This document shows positions 7,385 to 15,080 of a DNA stretch of 39,040 nt, piece after piece; positions within the stretch are counted from its first letter, which is position 1, and each line of letters begins with the position of its first letter. The stretch comes from a virus: IMG/VR virus record IMGVR_UViG_3300033146_006216, positions 1 through 39,040 of that record; one strand, 5' to 3'. The notes under the pieces are model-generated. The model was not told where the DNA came from, searched no databases, and saw only the letters and a list, made by a program, of their open reading frames with translations. A program made the position numbers and the translations under genes.

Positions 7385-7464
7385 TGCGTATAAGCAAGAT
7401 TTTGTTAAAATATCATTGGGAACCAATATTTTTTATTGACAATATCTTGCGTATAAGCTATATT
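7385..7464 (+). promoter_or_regulatory. Early promoter with duplicated TGCGTATAAGC operator
   Basis: TTGACA (7436-7441), 17 bases, TATATT (7459-7464): a near-consensus promoter reading into the early genes. An 11-base repeat, TGCGTATAAGC, occurs at 7385-7395 and again at 7448-7458, where it fills the end of the promoter spacer. The copies are 63 bases apart, about six helical turns, suiting cooperative binding. A repressor bound at the second copy would block polymerase directly. Confidence 0.75.
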
Positions 7465-7507
7465 ATGCTTGTAAGTTAAATTAATTTCACTCATAGGAAT
7501 AATATAG

Positions 7508-7768
7508 ATGGAAAAAAGTAAAAAAACAACACCAAATAACAACCCAAAAATAGACATAGCAAGGAGAATATATATCTCAAATCAAATAGCGGTTAGAGAT
7601 ATTACACTTCAAATCCTTGCAAAAGAACTTGAAACAACCCCAAGTATTTTAAATAGAGTAATTTCAGGAACAAAAAAATCTTACAGGGTCGCAAAAAATT
7701 TATGTGATTTTTTAAATTTATGTATGGATATTGTTTTTCCAGACTATCCAAAAAAAAATGAGGATTAG
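7508..7768 (+). CDS. Small helix-turn-helix regulator, Ner-like position
   Basis: 86 residues, first gene of the early operon. Residues about 30-70 form a Cro/XRE-like helix-turn-helix (ITLQILAKELETTPSILNRVISGTK). By size and position it is the counterpart of Mu Ner, which lowers early and repressor transcription once lytic growth begins. The sequence is not close enough to name it ner with certainty. AGGAATAATATAG before the ATG is the ribosome site. It is followed three bases later by the next gene. Confidence 0.65.
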   Translation: MEKSKKTTPNNNPKIDIARRIYISNQIAVRDITLQILAKELETTPSILNRVISGTKKSYRVAKNLCDFLNLCMDIVFPDYPKKNED

Positions 7769-7771
7769 ACA

Positions 7772-8158
7772 ATGAATGTAAACTTACTTCTTTCAGGGAT
7801 AATATCTCAAAGCGGTTTAAGTAGAGAGGAGATAGCTGACAGAATGTCTGTTATTTTAAACATTGATGTTTCCCACCACATGCTTAACTGCTGGACTGCT
7901 GAAAGCAAAAAACAACACAGATTTCCTTTAGAATTTTTCCCTGCTTTTTGTAAAGCAATTGGTAACAGTACATTGACTAAAAAACTAATTATTGAGTTGT
8001 TAAAGCCATTTAATATGACGCCAATAACAGCAAATGAACTATATGTGTTTGAACTATTCAAATTAAAAACACAAAAAGATGCATTAGACAAAAGAATTAA
8101 ACAACAGGAAAAGTTTATAAACGCTAAAGCTGAGTTTATTTTTGAGGACTGGCAATGA
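7772..8158 (+). CDS. Transposable-phage HTH-like early protein
   Basis: 128 residues. The N-terminal half (about 15-65) resembles a Cro-like DNA-binding fold: LSREEIADRMSVILNIDVSHHMLNCWTAESKKQHRFP, then FPAFCKAIGN. The C-terminal part (about 93-128) is a charged coiled coil (ALDKRIKQQEKFINAKAEF). I recall proteins of this layout directly upstream of the transposase in many Mu-like phages, with unknown function. The stop overlaps the MuA start (ATGA), so the two are translationally coupled. It may assist transposase or regulate early expression. Confidence 0.6.
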   Translation: MNVNLLLSGIISQSGLSREEIADRMSVILNIDVSHHMLNCWTAESKKQHRFPLEFFPAFCKAIGNSTLTKKLIIELLKPFNMTPITANELYVFELFKLKTQKDALDKRIKQQEKFINAKAEFIFEDWQ

Positions 8159-10317
8159 AATTGAGTACAAAAAAAATAGCAGCAATCTTAAATATATCTG
8201 CTAGAGGTGTTAGAAAAAGATTATTAAACATTAAGCCTATTGAATTTCAACAATCCACTGGCGTTAAAGGCACAACAGCATACTACGCTCTTGAGGATCT
8301 TCCTGCAGACTACAGACAAAAAATAATGGAATCTCAATCTCTTGTTCCTATAACAGTACGAAAAATTAACAATCAAATACAAGTGGGCAAAAGCAAGAAA
8401 GTTATTACAGTTGATAATTTAACAGAAACGCAAAAGCAAATAGGACTTTTAAGAGTTGAACTTATTGAAGCATACAAGGTTGAACGGATAGCAAAACAAA
8501 GGACAAAAGGCATGACCTATGCACGAACTCTTGATACTTTTCTTGGAGCTTACAACAATGGGAATTTCTTGCCACATATATATAAGGTTGTTGGGTCGGT
8601 AAATAAGAAAACATTTTATAGATGGGAAAAAATTTACAGAGACAAGGGTCTTGCAGGGATTACTCCTAAGCATGGGGCATCCAGAAAGGGTTCTTGTAAA
8701 ATTAGAGAGGATGAGAAAAAACTGCTTTTAGAAGAGTATTTAATGCCAAATAAACCTTCTGTTGCGAGTGCAATTAACTATATGAGGCTGAGGCTTGCTG
8801 TATCCGGCAATCCTTCAACCACTTCAACCAGGACACTTCAAAGATGGTTATCTCATTACAGCTCAAAAAACTTTGACCAGGTCATTTTGATGCGTGAGGG
8901 GGAAAAGGCTCTTACTGATAAAGCACTCCCTTTTGTTATTAGAGATAAATATAAGCTTGCGGTTGGAGATGTGTTTGTTGCAGATGGACATGTCTTGAAC
9001 TTTTTAATAAAAGACCCAAGCAAAAACAACACACCAGTAAGAATGACACTTGTTGTTTTTCTTGACTGGAGGTCCGGTTATCCTGCAGGTTTGTCACTTA
9101 TGCCAACAGAGAATATTTATAATATTCACACGGCTCTTTACAAAGCCATCCTTAACTTAGGCACATTTCCAAAAGTAATTTATTTGGACAATGGACGTGC
9201 CTTTAAAGCCAAAATATTTACCAAAAAATCTGCACAAGACCTTGATTTTAAATCTGCAGGATGTTCCGGACTTTACAAAAAATATGGTATGGAAGTGATT
9301 TTTGCTAAACCTTACAGTGGCAGATCCAAAGTTGTTGAAAGGTTTTTTAAAGAGCTTAATAAGTTTGAGCAACAAATGCCTTCATATATTGGGAACAACA
9401 TTGAGAACAAACCTGCACATATGATGAGAAACGAAAAATGGCATCAAGCCATGTCTTCTGATGTGGTACCAACAATTGAAGAAGTTAATGCAATGCTGTC
9501 AGGCTGGCTTGAAAATGTTTATGGACAGCAAGAAAGCAAAGGACTCAAGCCAGGAGAAACTCCTTTTGAATTATTTACTGCAGCAAAACAGCATGATATT
9601 GACCCTTTACAGTTGGCTATTGATCTTGCCCCAGAAGAAAAGAGATTAGTTGGCAGAAATGGGGTTGAGTTGTTTGGTATTAAATATTTTGATGAAAGCC
9701 TTTATGGTTTAAGAGAATATGTGAGAGTTAAATATAGTTTTTCTAATTTAAAGCAAGTATATGTTTTTGATGAGCAATATAATTATATCTGTACAGCTAA
9801 GGCTGTCAGTTCTAAAAATCCTTTAGCTGTTTTAAATAAAGATTCTTACGATTATCAAGAGTTAAAAAATGACTTAAGAAAGCATGGACAACTTAAGAGA
9901 GCTACCAAAAAAGTTGCAGAACTTTCTCTCTCTAATCGCTCTGCAACGGATGCAGATTTTTTTGACATTATTGGTGTTCCACTTCCTTCCAAGCCTGTAA
10001 AACAATTACCCAAACAGCAAAAACAGCTTACTCCGGCATCTTTACAAATTGAACAATCTTATGAAAACGATACTGAAGAAATGCCTTTGTTGGATGGAAT
10101 GGAAAAATACATTTATTTACTTGAACACGGTCTGGAGAATGTAGATCCTGAGTTTATAACTCTATTTGAGGAGACTGAACTTTGGCAAACCACTTATGGC
10201 TCTGAGACTGGACAAATAAGACTTTCACAGATAAAGAAAAAAGGACAGGGGGTGAAGAGTTTAAAAACAATTGACGGTGGGGAAAAAGAAAAGACCAGTG
10301 CAGCAACACCGGTCTAA
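8155..10317 (+). CDS. MuA-type DDE transposase
   Basis: 720 residues (Mu A is 663). Residues 1-65 are the winged-helix N-terminal domain (STKKIAAILNISARGVRKRLL). The next part (about 90-240) should hold the end-binding domains, including GAYNNGNFLPHIYKVVGSVNKKTFYRWEK. The catalytic RNase H-like core has D277 (VADGH), D345 (YLDNGRAF) and E395 (KVVERFFKE), matching Mu D269, D336 and E392 in spacing and context. The C-terminal region is longer than in Mu and rich in Lys/Gln; it should contact MuB. The protein joins phage ends to target DNA for integration and replicative transposition. It presumably binds the 17-base end motifs. Confidence 0.95.
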   Translation: MKLSTKKIAAILNISARGVRKRLLNIKPIEFQQSTGVKGTTAYYALEDLPADYRQKIMESQSLVPITVRKINNQIQVGKSKKVITVDNLTETQKQIGLLRVELIEAYKVERIAKQRTKGMTYARTLDTFLGAYNNGNFLPHIYKVVGSVNKKTFYRWEKIYRDKGLAGITPKHGASRKGSCKIREDEKKLLLEEYLMPNKPSVASAINYMRLRLAVSGNPSTTSTRTLQRWLSHYSSKNFDQVILMREGEKALTDKALPFVIRDKYKLAVGDVFVADGHVLNFLIKDPSKNNTPVRMTLVVFLDWRSGYPAGLSLMPTENIYNIHTALYKAILNLGTFPKVIYLDNGRAFKAKIFTKKSAQDLDFKSAGCSGLYKKYGMEVIFAKPYSGRSKVVERFFKELNKFEQQMPSYIGNNIENKPAHMMRNEKWHQAMSSDVVPTIEEVNAMLSGWLENVYGQQESKGLKPGETPFELFTAAKQHDIDPLQLAIDLAPEEKRLVGRNGVELFGIKYFDESLYGLREYVRVKYSFSNLKQVYVFDEQYNYICTAKAVSSKNPLAVLNKDSYDYQELKNDLRKHGQLKRATKKVAELSLSNRSATDADFFDIIGVPLPSKPVKQLPKQQKQLTPASLQIEQSYENDTEEMPLLDGMEKYIYLLEHGLENVDPEFITLFEETELWQTTYGSETGQIRLSQIKKKGQGVKSLKTIDGGEKEKTSAATPV

Positions 10318-10353
10318 AGTGAATTAAAACTTAATACATAAGGAGAATATCAT

Positions 10354-11052
10354 ATGAAGAAAAAATTTGCAATTACACAAAATGTTGAACAATCCAATGC
10401 TCTTGTTGACAGTCTTATTAACACTCCAACAGGAATTCCAGGCATGGGTTTAGTTTTTGGAAGACAAGGACTTGGTAAAACACAATGGGCAATGAAGTGT
10501 AGTATTGAAAGACAGGCAATATATGTGCAATTGAAAGCAATGTCCACTCCACGGTGGTTTTTGTCTGAGCTTGTAAGTGAACTTGGAGTTACTCCAAAAT
10601 ACACTACGCAAGATTTATTCAGACAAGCAATTGAAGCCTTAACCTCTGCAGAGAACACCAAAAGATTATTGATTATTGATGAGATTGATGAGTGTGATAA
10701 CAAGAATGTACTACTAACAATTAAAGATTTATATGACCATACATTTTTTCCAATATTACTTGTAGGAATGCATGAAGCACAAAAAAAGATTAGACAGTTC
10801 CCACATGTCTATGGGCGGATACAGCAGATTTATGAATACAAAAAATATTCTGCAATACATATTAAGGAAATTGCAGATCAACTTTGTGAAGTTGAGATTG
10901 ATATTGAAGTAGCAAAATGGCTTGAGAATATAAGTGGGAAAACATTAAGGAAAGTTATTATTGTTCTTTATACAATAGAGAAAAAAGCAAAAGGCAACAA
11001 CATCCAAAGCGTTAACTATAAGCACTTAAAACAAATGAGGCTTGTAAAATGA
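10354..11052 (+). CDS. MuB-type AAA+ ATPase, target DNA activator
   Basis: 232 residues. Walker A is G36-RQGLGKT43 and Walker B is LLIIDE with D109-E110. The rest fits ATPases of the MuB/TniB/IstB class: ATP-dependent DNA-binding filaments that choose target DNA and stimulate the transposase. It lacks the longer N-terminal HTH appendage of Mu B (312 residues), as do B3-like versions. AAGGAG lies ahead of the ATG. It overlaps the next gene by 4 bases. Confidence 0.9.
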   Translation: MKKKFAITQNVEQSNALVDSLINTPTGIPGMGLVFGRQGLGKTQWAMKCSIERQAIYVQLKAMSTPRWFLSELVSELGVTPKYTTQDLFRQAIEALTSAENTKRLLIIDEIDECDNKNVLLTIKDLYDHTFFPILLVGMHEAQKKIRQFPHVYGRIQQIYEYKKYSAIHIKEIADQLCEVEIDIEVAKWLENISGKTLRKVIIVLYTIEKKAKGNNIQSVNYKHLKQMRLVK

Positions 11053-11795
11053 CAAAACCAAAAAGTTGTACCAGAAGTAATTCTGAAAGTGACAGGGCAA
11101 AAATATGGCAAGCTGCAAGAAAGTACAAAGGAGCTTTTTCTGTGCAAGATATACAAATATTGTGTAATACAGTACAGACAAATACTTACGATTACTTGAA
11201 TGCATTAATGAGAGCAGGCTATATAAGAAAAGTTGGTAGAAAAAAGATAGGACCTAACCAGGGCAATTTCTATATTTTTATTAAAGACACCGGACCTAAA
11301 CACTTGGTTGCAAAGAAATGTTTACATATCTACTACGACCAGAACACCGGAGAAGTCTTTTCTGACAAATTTAATGAAACAGAAATGGAAAAAGAACTTG
11401 CCAAAATGAAAAAACCAGTTGCACAATGCAAAGTTCCAACTTATACAAATACTCAAAAAAGCAAGATTTGGGATTATGTAAGGGCAAAAGAAAGAACTTT
11501 TACATTGCAGGACGTTGAGCAAGCAATCAACAAAGATACTCCATCAATATATGATTATCTTTGTGATTTGTTGAGAATGAAATATATTAAAAAGTTAACA
11601 AACGGTTCTTATGTTCTTGTTAAAGATACCGGACCTAAAAACCCGGTTGCTCTTGCTTGCAATAAATCAATTTTCAATGACCCAAATCTTCCTGAAGGAA
11701 AACAAATTTTTTCATACAAATATACTGAAAAAGAGATTGTGCAAATAAGAGAACATTACAGAAATACAATGAGGTTCAGAGATGCAAAAGATTAA
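11049..11795 (+). CDS. Tandem winged-helix protein of transposable phages
   Basis: 248 residues made of two copies of one domain. Copy 1 (about 16-89) reads RAKIWQAARKYKGAFSVQDI ... RAGYIRKV ... DTGPKHLVA; copy 2 (about 137-203) reads KSKIWDYVRAKERTFTLQDV ... RMKYIKKL ... DTGPKNPVA. Each looks like a winged helix ended by a KDTGPK.PVA motif. Single-copy relatives are, as I recall, frequent between MuB and the gp16 region of B3-like phages. Internal duplication suggests binding to a DNA dyad without dimerisation, but this is inference. It overlaps MuB by 4 bases and the next gene by 14. Confidence 0.6.
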   Translation: MTKPKSCTRSNSESDRAKIWQAARKYKGAFSVQDIQILCNTVQTNTYDYLNALMRAGYIRKVGRKKIGPNQGNFYIFIKDTGPKHLVAKKCLHIYYDQNTGEVFSDKFNETEMEKELAKMKKPVAQCKVPTYTNTQKSKIWDYVRAKERTFTLQDVEQAINKDTPSIYDYLCDLLRMKYIKKLTNGSYVLVKDTGPKNPVALACNKSIFNDPNLPEGKQIFSYKYTEKEIVQIREHYRNTMRFRDAKD

Positions 11796-12108
11796 ATTTG
11801 ATTTCTTTAAGCAACTTGTAAGTGAATTGGGCGTTTCTTCTCTTGCAAGAAAACTAAACTGTAACAAGGCAATTGTGAGCCAAATTGCAAAAGAAAAGTA
11901 TGTTGGCAACACTAATAAATATATTAATAAATGTTGGCAACTTCTTGGAGAAGATTCAACTGTGGATTGCCCTTTAATGGGAAATATTAGTGGCAACGAC
12001 TGCAGAGAGAAAAAAGCTTGGGTACTTGGAATGGATAGAGTTCCGACAGGCAACAACTTAAGTATTCTCCTGTATCAAACATGTAAAACATGTAAAAAGG
12101 GGGTTTGA
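11782..12108 (+). CDS. HTH protein with C-terminal Cys cluster
   Basis: 108 residues. Residues about 10-45 form a helix-turn-helix (LVSELGVSSLARKLNCNKAIVSQIAKEKYVG). The C-terminal half has CPLMGNISGNDCREKK and ends LLYQTCKTCKKG, four Cys that could bind zinc. This combination (HTH, then CP..G.I....C, then a C..C tail) is typical of a small early protein in Mu-like phages. Its function is not known to me. It overlaps the preceding gene by 14 bases and lies just before the next. Confidence 0.55.
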   Translation: MQKIKFDFFKQLVSELGVSSLARKLNCNKAIVSQIAKEKYVGNTNKYINKCWQLLGEDSTVDCPLMGNISGNDCREKKAWVLGMDRVPTGNNLSILLYQTCKTCKKGV

Positions 12109-12109
12109 T

Positions 12110-12355
12110 ATGAGTATAAAAACAATATGTGCCAAACAAAATGAGACAAAAAAAGCGGTAATTGAGGGCTACAGAAAAGATTTAATTGAACAATTACGAA
12201 CTGCGGAAAACAGGATTTCTCTTGCAATAGAGAAAATGTATGCAGCAGAGCTGAAACCAAGTGATGTTGAAGCGGTATTGCAAGCAATAGGTATGGCACA
12301 AATATCTGCAAAGAGTGTTTACTGGAAGGTGAAAAATGTTGAGCCGGCTGAATAA
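12110..12355 (+). CDS. Small helical early protein
   Basis: 81 residues, charged and helical (KAVIEGYRKDLIEQLRTAENRISLAIEKMYAAEL), with no recognised family. AAAGGGGG 10 bases ahead of the ATG is the ribosome site. It starts 1 base after the preceding stop and overlaps the next gene by 20 bases, so it is part of the same translated chain. Function unknown. Confidence 0.55.
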   Translation: MSIKTICAKQNETKKAVIEGYRKDLIEQLRTAENRISLAIEKMYAAELKPSDVEAVLQAIGMAQISAKSVYWKVKNVEPAE

Positions 12356-12536
12356 AAAAGTAATTGAAAAGCTTGCAGCAGACAAGACACTGACAGAACT
12401 TCCGGTTGTTTTACTTGAAGCTTCTTCATATGAGTGTGTTGATGAAGTTGAAACGAAAGCAGCATACTATAGGAAAAAAGGGTTTTTAATTGCAACAGTA
12501 TATTTTAAAGGAGGATATTATGGCAATAAAAGATAA
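12336..12536 (+). CDS. Small early protein, unrecognised
   Basis: 66 residues, MLSRLNKKVIEKLAADKTLTELPVVLLEASSYECVDEVETKAAYYRKKGF. It has alternating helices and no motif I can name. GAAGGTG precedes the ATG. It overlaps both neighbours (20 bases upstream, 17 downstream), a packing typical of phage early genes. Confidence 0.5.
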   Translation: MLSRLNKKVIEKLAADKTLTELPVVLLEASSYECVDEVETKAAYYRKKGFLIATVYFKGGYYGNKR

Positions 12537-13140
12537 ACAAGGTAACTGGATAGATGGAAGAGGGAAATCAGTCCCTGCAAAGTATGTGGATAAGGTAGAT
12601 AAACAGCGTGACAAAATTGTTGAAAAGCTGTTTAAAAAAGCACAACGCATTCATAAACTTTTAAAAGAGTTTAAATCCTTATCTGAACAGGAAATACTTG
12701 CATTCCAGGAGTATTCACAGAGAGAATCCGGAGTGCAAGTTGGAGGAGTTAAAGGTAATGTGACACTTTCTACTTTTAGTATGGATAAGAAAATTGAAGT
12801 TGACGTGTCTGAAAGATTGGATTTTGATGAAAGGTTGCAACATGCCAAACAACTACTTGATGAACTTCTTACAGAATGGACAGAGAACGCAAGAGATGAG
12901 TTGAAGGTTTTAATTACCCAAGCTTTTGAAACTGATAAGAAAGGCAAGTTAAATGTAAAAGCTATTTTAAACTTAAGAAGAATAAAGATTAAACATCCAA
13001 AATGGAAAAATGCAATGGATTTAATAGATGAAGCAAGGCATGTGTCCGGAAGTAAAAAATATATCCGGTTTTCTAAAAGAGATGGACAGGGTAAATGGAA
13101 AGGTATTGTTTTAGACTTTGCTTCCATTTCAGGAGAATAA
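12520..13140 (+). CDS. DUF3164 family phage protein
   Basis: 206 residues from ATG 12520, chosen because AAAGGAGG lies 8 bases ahead; an upstream ATG (12490) lacks a site. The DUF3164 pattern is clear: D.QGNWIDGRGKSVP near the start, VGGVKGNVTLSTFSMDKKIEVDVSERLDFDERLQHAKQLLDE in the middle, then DKKGKLNVKAILNLRRIKIKHPKWKNAMDLI and the C-terminal YIRFSKRDGQGKWKGIVLDFASI. The family is common in Mu-like phages; its biochemical role is not established to my knowledge. It is not the host-nuclease inhibitor Gam, which I did not find elsewhere in this region. Confidence 0.8.
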   Translation: MAIKDKQGNWIDGRGKSVPAKYVDKVDKQRDKIVEKLFKKAQRIHKLLKEFKSLSEQEILAFQEYSQRESGVQVGGVKGNVTLSTFSMDKKIEVDVSERLDFDERLQHAKQLLDELLTEWTENARDELKVLITQAFETDKKGKLNVKAILNLRRIKIKHPKWKNAMDLIDEARHVSGSKKYIRFSKRDGQGKWKGIVLDFASISGE

Positions 13141-13149
13141 GGGGTTACT

Positions 13150-13590
13150 ATGATAATTACTGCAGCTCCAACTTTTAATAGTAATTGGGTTTATATTTGT
13201 CATCCTGTTTCAAGCTTAGGGCTTGTAAAAGCAAGGATCTTGGCAAATAGAGCATCTGAATATGTTATCAGTAAAGGAATGCTTCCTATCTCTTCTGTAA
13301 GGCTTATTGGAGATTTAATTGACAATAACAAAGATTATGACAAGGCAATGAAGTGGAGCATGGACCTTGTGCATGTTTGCAATCAACTGTGGGTTTTTAG
13401 TGACCAGCTGACCTATGGCATGAAACAGGAAATTGAGTACGCTTCTTCACTTGGAATGAAAATCAAATTTGTTAACTTGGTTTTCAAATACAAAAACCCA
13501 TCCACAAAAAAACATTGTGACTGGGTCACTTGTGAAGATGCTGAATTGTTTAATCAACATCTACATTTTCAAAAATTTCAGGAGGTTTGA
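13150..13590 (+). CDS. Nucleoside 2-deoxyribosyltransferase-like (DUF4406-type) protein
   Basis: 146 residues. VYICHPVSS near the start, ASEYVISKGMLPISS, then the hallmark LWVFSDQLTYGMKQEIEYASSLGMKIKFV (about 91-119), where the Glu of KQEIEYA is in the position of the nucleophile of the deoxyribosyltransferase/YpsA-like Rossmann fold. Relatives are often listed as DUF4406 or related domains in phages. It may act on nucleosides, nucleotides or NAD-derived molecules; the substrate is unknown. Ribosome site weak (AAGGGG). Confidence 0.6.
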   Translation: MIITAAPTFNSNWVYICHPVSSLGLVKARILANRASEYVISKGMLPISSVRLIGDLIDNNKDYDKAMKWSMDLVHVCNQLWVFSDQLTYGMKQEIEYASSLGMKIKFVNLVFKYKNPSTKKHCDWVTCEDAELFNQHLHFQKFQEV

Positions 13591-13591
13591 T

Positions 13592-13867
13592 ATGAAAAAA
13601 TTATTAATTGTATGTTTGGTGACATTTAGTTTTATTGCAGGAGCGGTTTCAATCCATGTGTTTAAACCAAGGTTTGTGTTGGTTAGTAGAAGTGCAATTG
13701 GAATTGATAGGGATGATTTATTTTATAAATTAAGTAATGTGCAAGTATGGGAAATTAAAGATAGACAAACCGGGACAGTGTTTCAACAACTGGTTTTTGC
13801 TTCTCAATATGGTCAAGTTGGAATTGTAGATGATTTACCAGTTGATGAGATAAATGAAGAGGAATAA
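13592..13867 (+). CDS. Small membrane-anchored or exported protein
   Basis: 91 residues from ATG 13592, fixed by AGGAGG 7 bases upstream; a longer frame from 13469 lies inside the previous gene. The N-terminus (MKKLLIVCLVTFSFIAGAVSIHVF) is a signal peptide or anchor. The rest is a short soluble domain with no known motif. It starts one base after the preceding stop. An exported protein made early by a phage could act on the cell envelope, for example in superinfection exclusion, but nothing confirms it. Confidence 0.5.
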   Translation: MKKLLIVCLVTFSFIAGAVSIHVFKPRFVLVSRSAIGIDRDDLFYKLSNVQVWEIKDRQTGTVFQQLVFASQYGQVGIVDDLPVDEINEEE

Positions 13868-13872
13868 AGAAA

Positions 13873-14190
13873 TTGCAAAGTATTGAAGATGTGGTTTTAG
13901 AGCTATCAAATCCCTTAAAGCTTGACTTGGTGGCAAAGATTGTAGTAGGTACGATAGTTGCAGATTGTGAAATAAAAACAAGGAGAGTAAGTATGAACTG
14001 TAAAGATTGTAAAAGAGTTTTAGAACCACATGATTTTTGGGTAAGAACAGATGAAACAATACCTTCTGTTGAATTATTTTATGAATGCACTGTGTGCAAC
14101 AAAGTTTTTAGAACAATTGTATGTGCAGGTGAGTTTATAGAATATACAGATCAGGATGTTTCAAACAACAATTCCGGAGGTGAAAAATGA
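13873..14190 (+). CDS. Small zinc-binding protein, start uncertain
   Basis: The frame from TTG 13873 gives 105 residues, with GAGGA ahead but at long spacing. An internal ATG at 13993 with AAGGAGAG immediately upstream would give a 65-residue protein, MNCKDCKRVLEPHDF ... YECTVCNKVF, with two CxxC pairs forming a zinc ribbon. The second start has the better ribosome site; the upstream 40 residues also look protein-like, so both forms may be made. Function unknown. It is the last gene before the hammerhead ribozyme. Confidence 0.5.
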   Translation: MQSIEDVVLELSNPLKLDLVAKIVVGTIVADCEIKTRRVSMNCKDCKRVLEPHDFWVRTDETIPSVELFYECTVCNKVFRTIVCAGEFIEYTDQDVSNNNSGGEK

Positions 14191-14274
14191 AAACTTAAAA
14201 ATTAATAAAACAGAGACATGCAGGGAGATTTATTAACTATTAGCACTTTATGAGTTTTTTTTATGATTCTGTAA

Positions 14275-14338
14275 TGCCGAAACCGGGCAGAAAGCTTGCC
14301 CGGTCTACCGGAGATAGCCTCCCGGTACTGATGAGGCA
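14275..14338 (+). ncRNA. Type II hammerhead self-cleaving ribozyme
   Basis: All core positions are present. Stem II closes the element: TGCC (14275-14278) with GGCA (14335-14338). GAA then A15.1 are at 14279-14282. Stem III is CCGGGC (14283-14288) with GCCCGG (14298-14303), with A15.1 pairing U16.1 at 14304. H17 is C at 14305. Stem I is TACCGG (14306-14311) with CCGGTA (14322-14327). CTGATGA is at 14328-14334. Cleavage is predicted between 14305 and 14306. Ends in stem II make it type II. It lies between two genes of the early transcript, and the local GC content is well above its surroundings. Confidence 0.92.
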
Positions 14339-14383
14339 GGCTACTTGTTTACACATGAATTAAAGGATTGTGGAGGGCAGACA

Positions 14384-14707
14384 ATGGACGGTAAATATAT
14401 ATTGGAAGTTTTAGAAACTGAAATGACAACAGCAAAAAAACAAAGAGATTTTTGGGAAAGAAAACTAAACGTAAATAATTATCAAAAAGTGATTGAAATA
14501 GATAAAAAACTGGCTACAAAAGCAATGACAAATAGGGAAGCATTAGAGTTATTACAAGATAGAAAAAAATATATGAAAAAAGCAAAACAACAAAACAAAA
14601 ATTTATTGAATTGGATGGACAAAATTTGTGACTTAGATAAAAAAATAGATACCCTTTCAAGCGAAATTGCGAGGATTGAAATAAGGCTAAACCACTATGG
14701 CAACTAA
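14384..14707 (+). CDS. Coiled-coil early protein
   Basis: 107 residues from ATG 14384, chosen for the GGAGG site at 14372-14376; an in-frame TTG at 14345 would start next to the ribozyme. The whole protein is charged and helical, with heptad-like stretches (TAKKQRDFWERKLN, MTNREALELLQDRKKYMKKAKQQNKNLL, DKKIDTLSSEIARIEIRL). No family recognised. It is the first gene downstream of the ribozyme cut, so its mRNA 5' end may be made by self-cleavage. Its stop overlaps the DUF1018 gene. Confidence 0.55.
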   Translation: MDGKYILEVLETEMTTAKKQRDFWERKLNVNNYQKVIEIDKKLATKAMTNREALELLQDRKKYMKKAKQQNKNLLNWMDKICDLDKKIDTLSSEIARIEIRLNHYGN

Positions 14708-15080
14708 TACACAAAAAGCAAAGATACATATTGCAAAGGCAGAGTTGCAGTTAACGGAAGATGATTATCGTTCAATACTTGAAGGTTTTGGGGTTGAAAG
14801 TTCTAAGAACTTGAGTGAAAAAAAAGCAGATGAGTTAATTGCATACTTTAAGCAACTTGGATGGACTCCAAAAATAAAAAACAAAAAATGGCTTGAGGGA
14901 GCGGATCCACGAATCAAAAAGGCTTGGGGACTTTGGTGTTCTGTTTCCTATGCAAAAAATAAAGCAGCAGCCTTTTGTTCCTTCTGTAAAAAATACGGTG
15001 CTCCAACTCCAGAAAAATTAAAAGGCAATCAAGCAACTAAAGTTCTTGAAGTTGTAAAGGCAATGTCCAAGAGAGGATAA
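14697..15080 (+). CDS. Mu gp16-like protein (DUF1018)
   Basis: 127 residues. KAKIHIAKAELQLTEDDYRSILEGFGV, then LSEKKADELIAYFKQLGW, then DPRIKKAWGLWCSVSYAKNKAAAFCSFCKKYGA match the DUF1018/Mu gp16 regulatory-protein family, found next to the middle and late activator genes in Mu-like phages. Its exact role is not settled. It starts inside the end of the preceding gene and is directly followed by the Mor-like gene, the same order as in other transposable phages. Confidence 0.85.
   Translation: MATNTQKAKIHIAKAELQLTEDDYRSILEGFGVESSKNLSEKKADELIAYFKQLGWTPKIKNKKWLEGADPRIKKAWGLWCSVSYAKNKAAAFCSFCKKYGAPTPEKLKGNQATKVLEVVKAMSKRG

Noticed and set aside
12651-13127. A 158-codon minus-strand frame over the DUF3164 gene
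   Set aside because: Ser/Leu-rich shadow of a gene with a clear family match on the + strand; no ribosome site.
12520-13140. Gam-type host-nuclease inhibitor
   Set aside because: The position in the early operon suggested it, but the KGNVTLSTF, FDERLQHAKQLLDE and C-terminal patterns are those of DUF3164.
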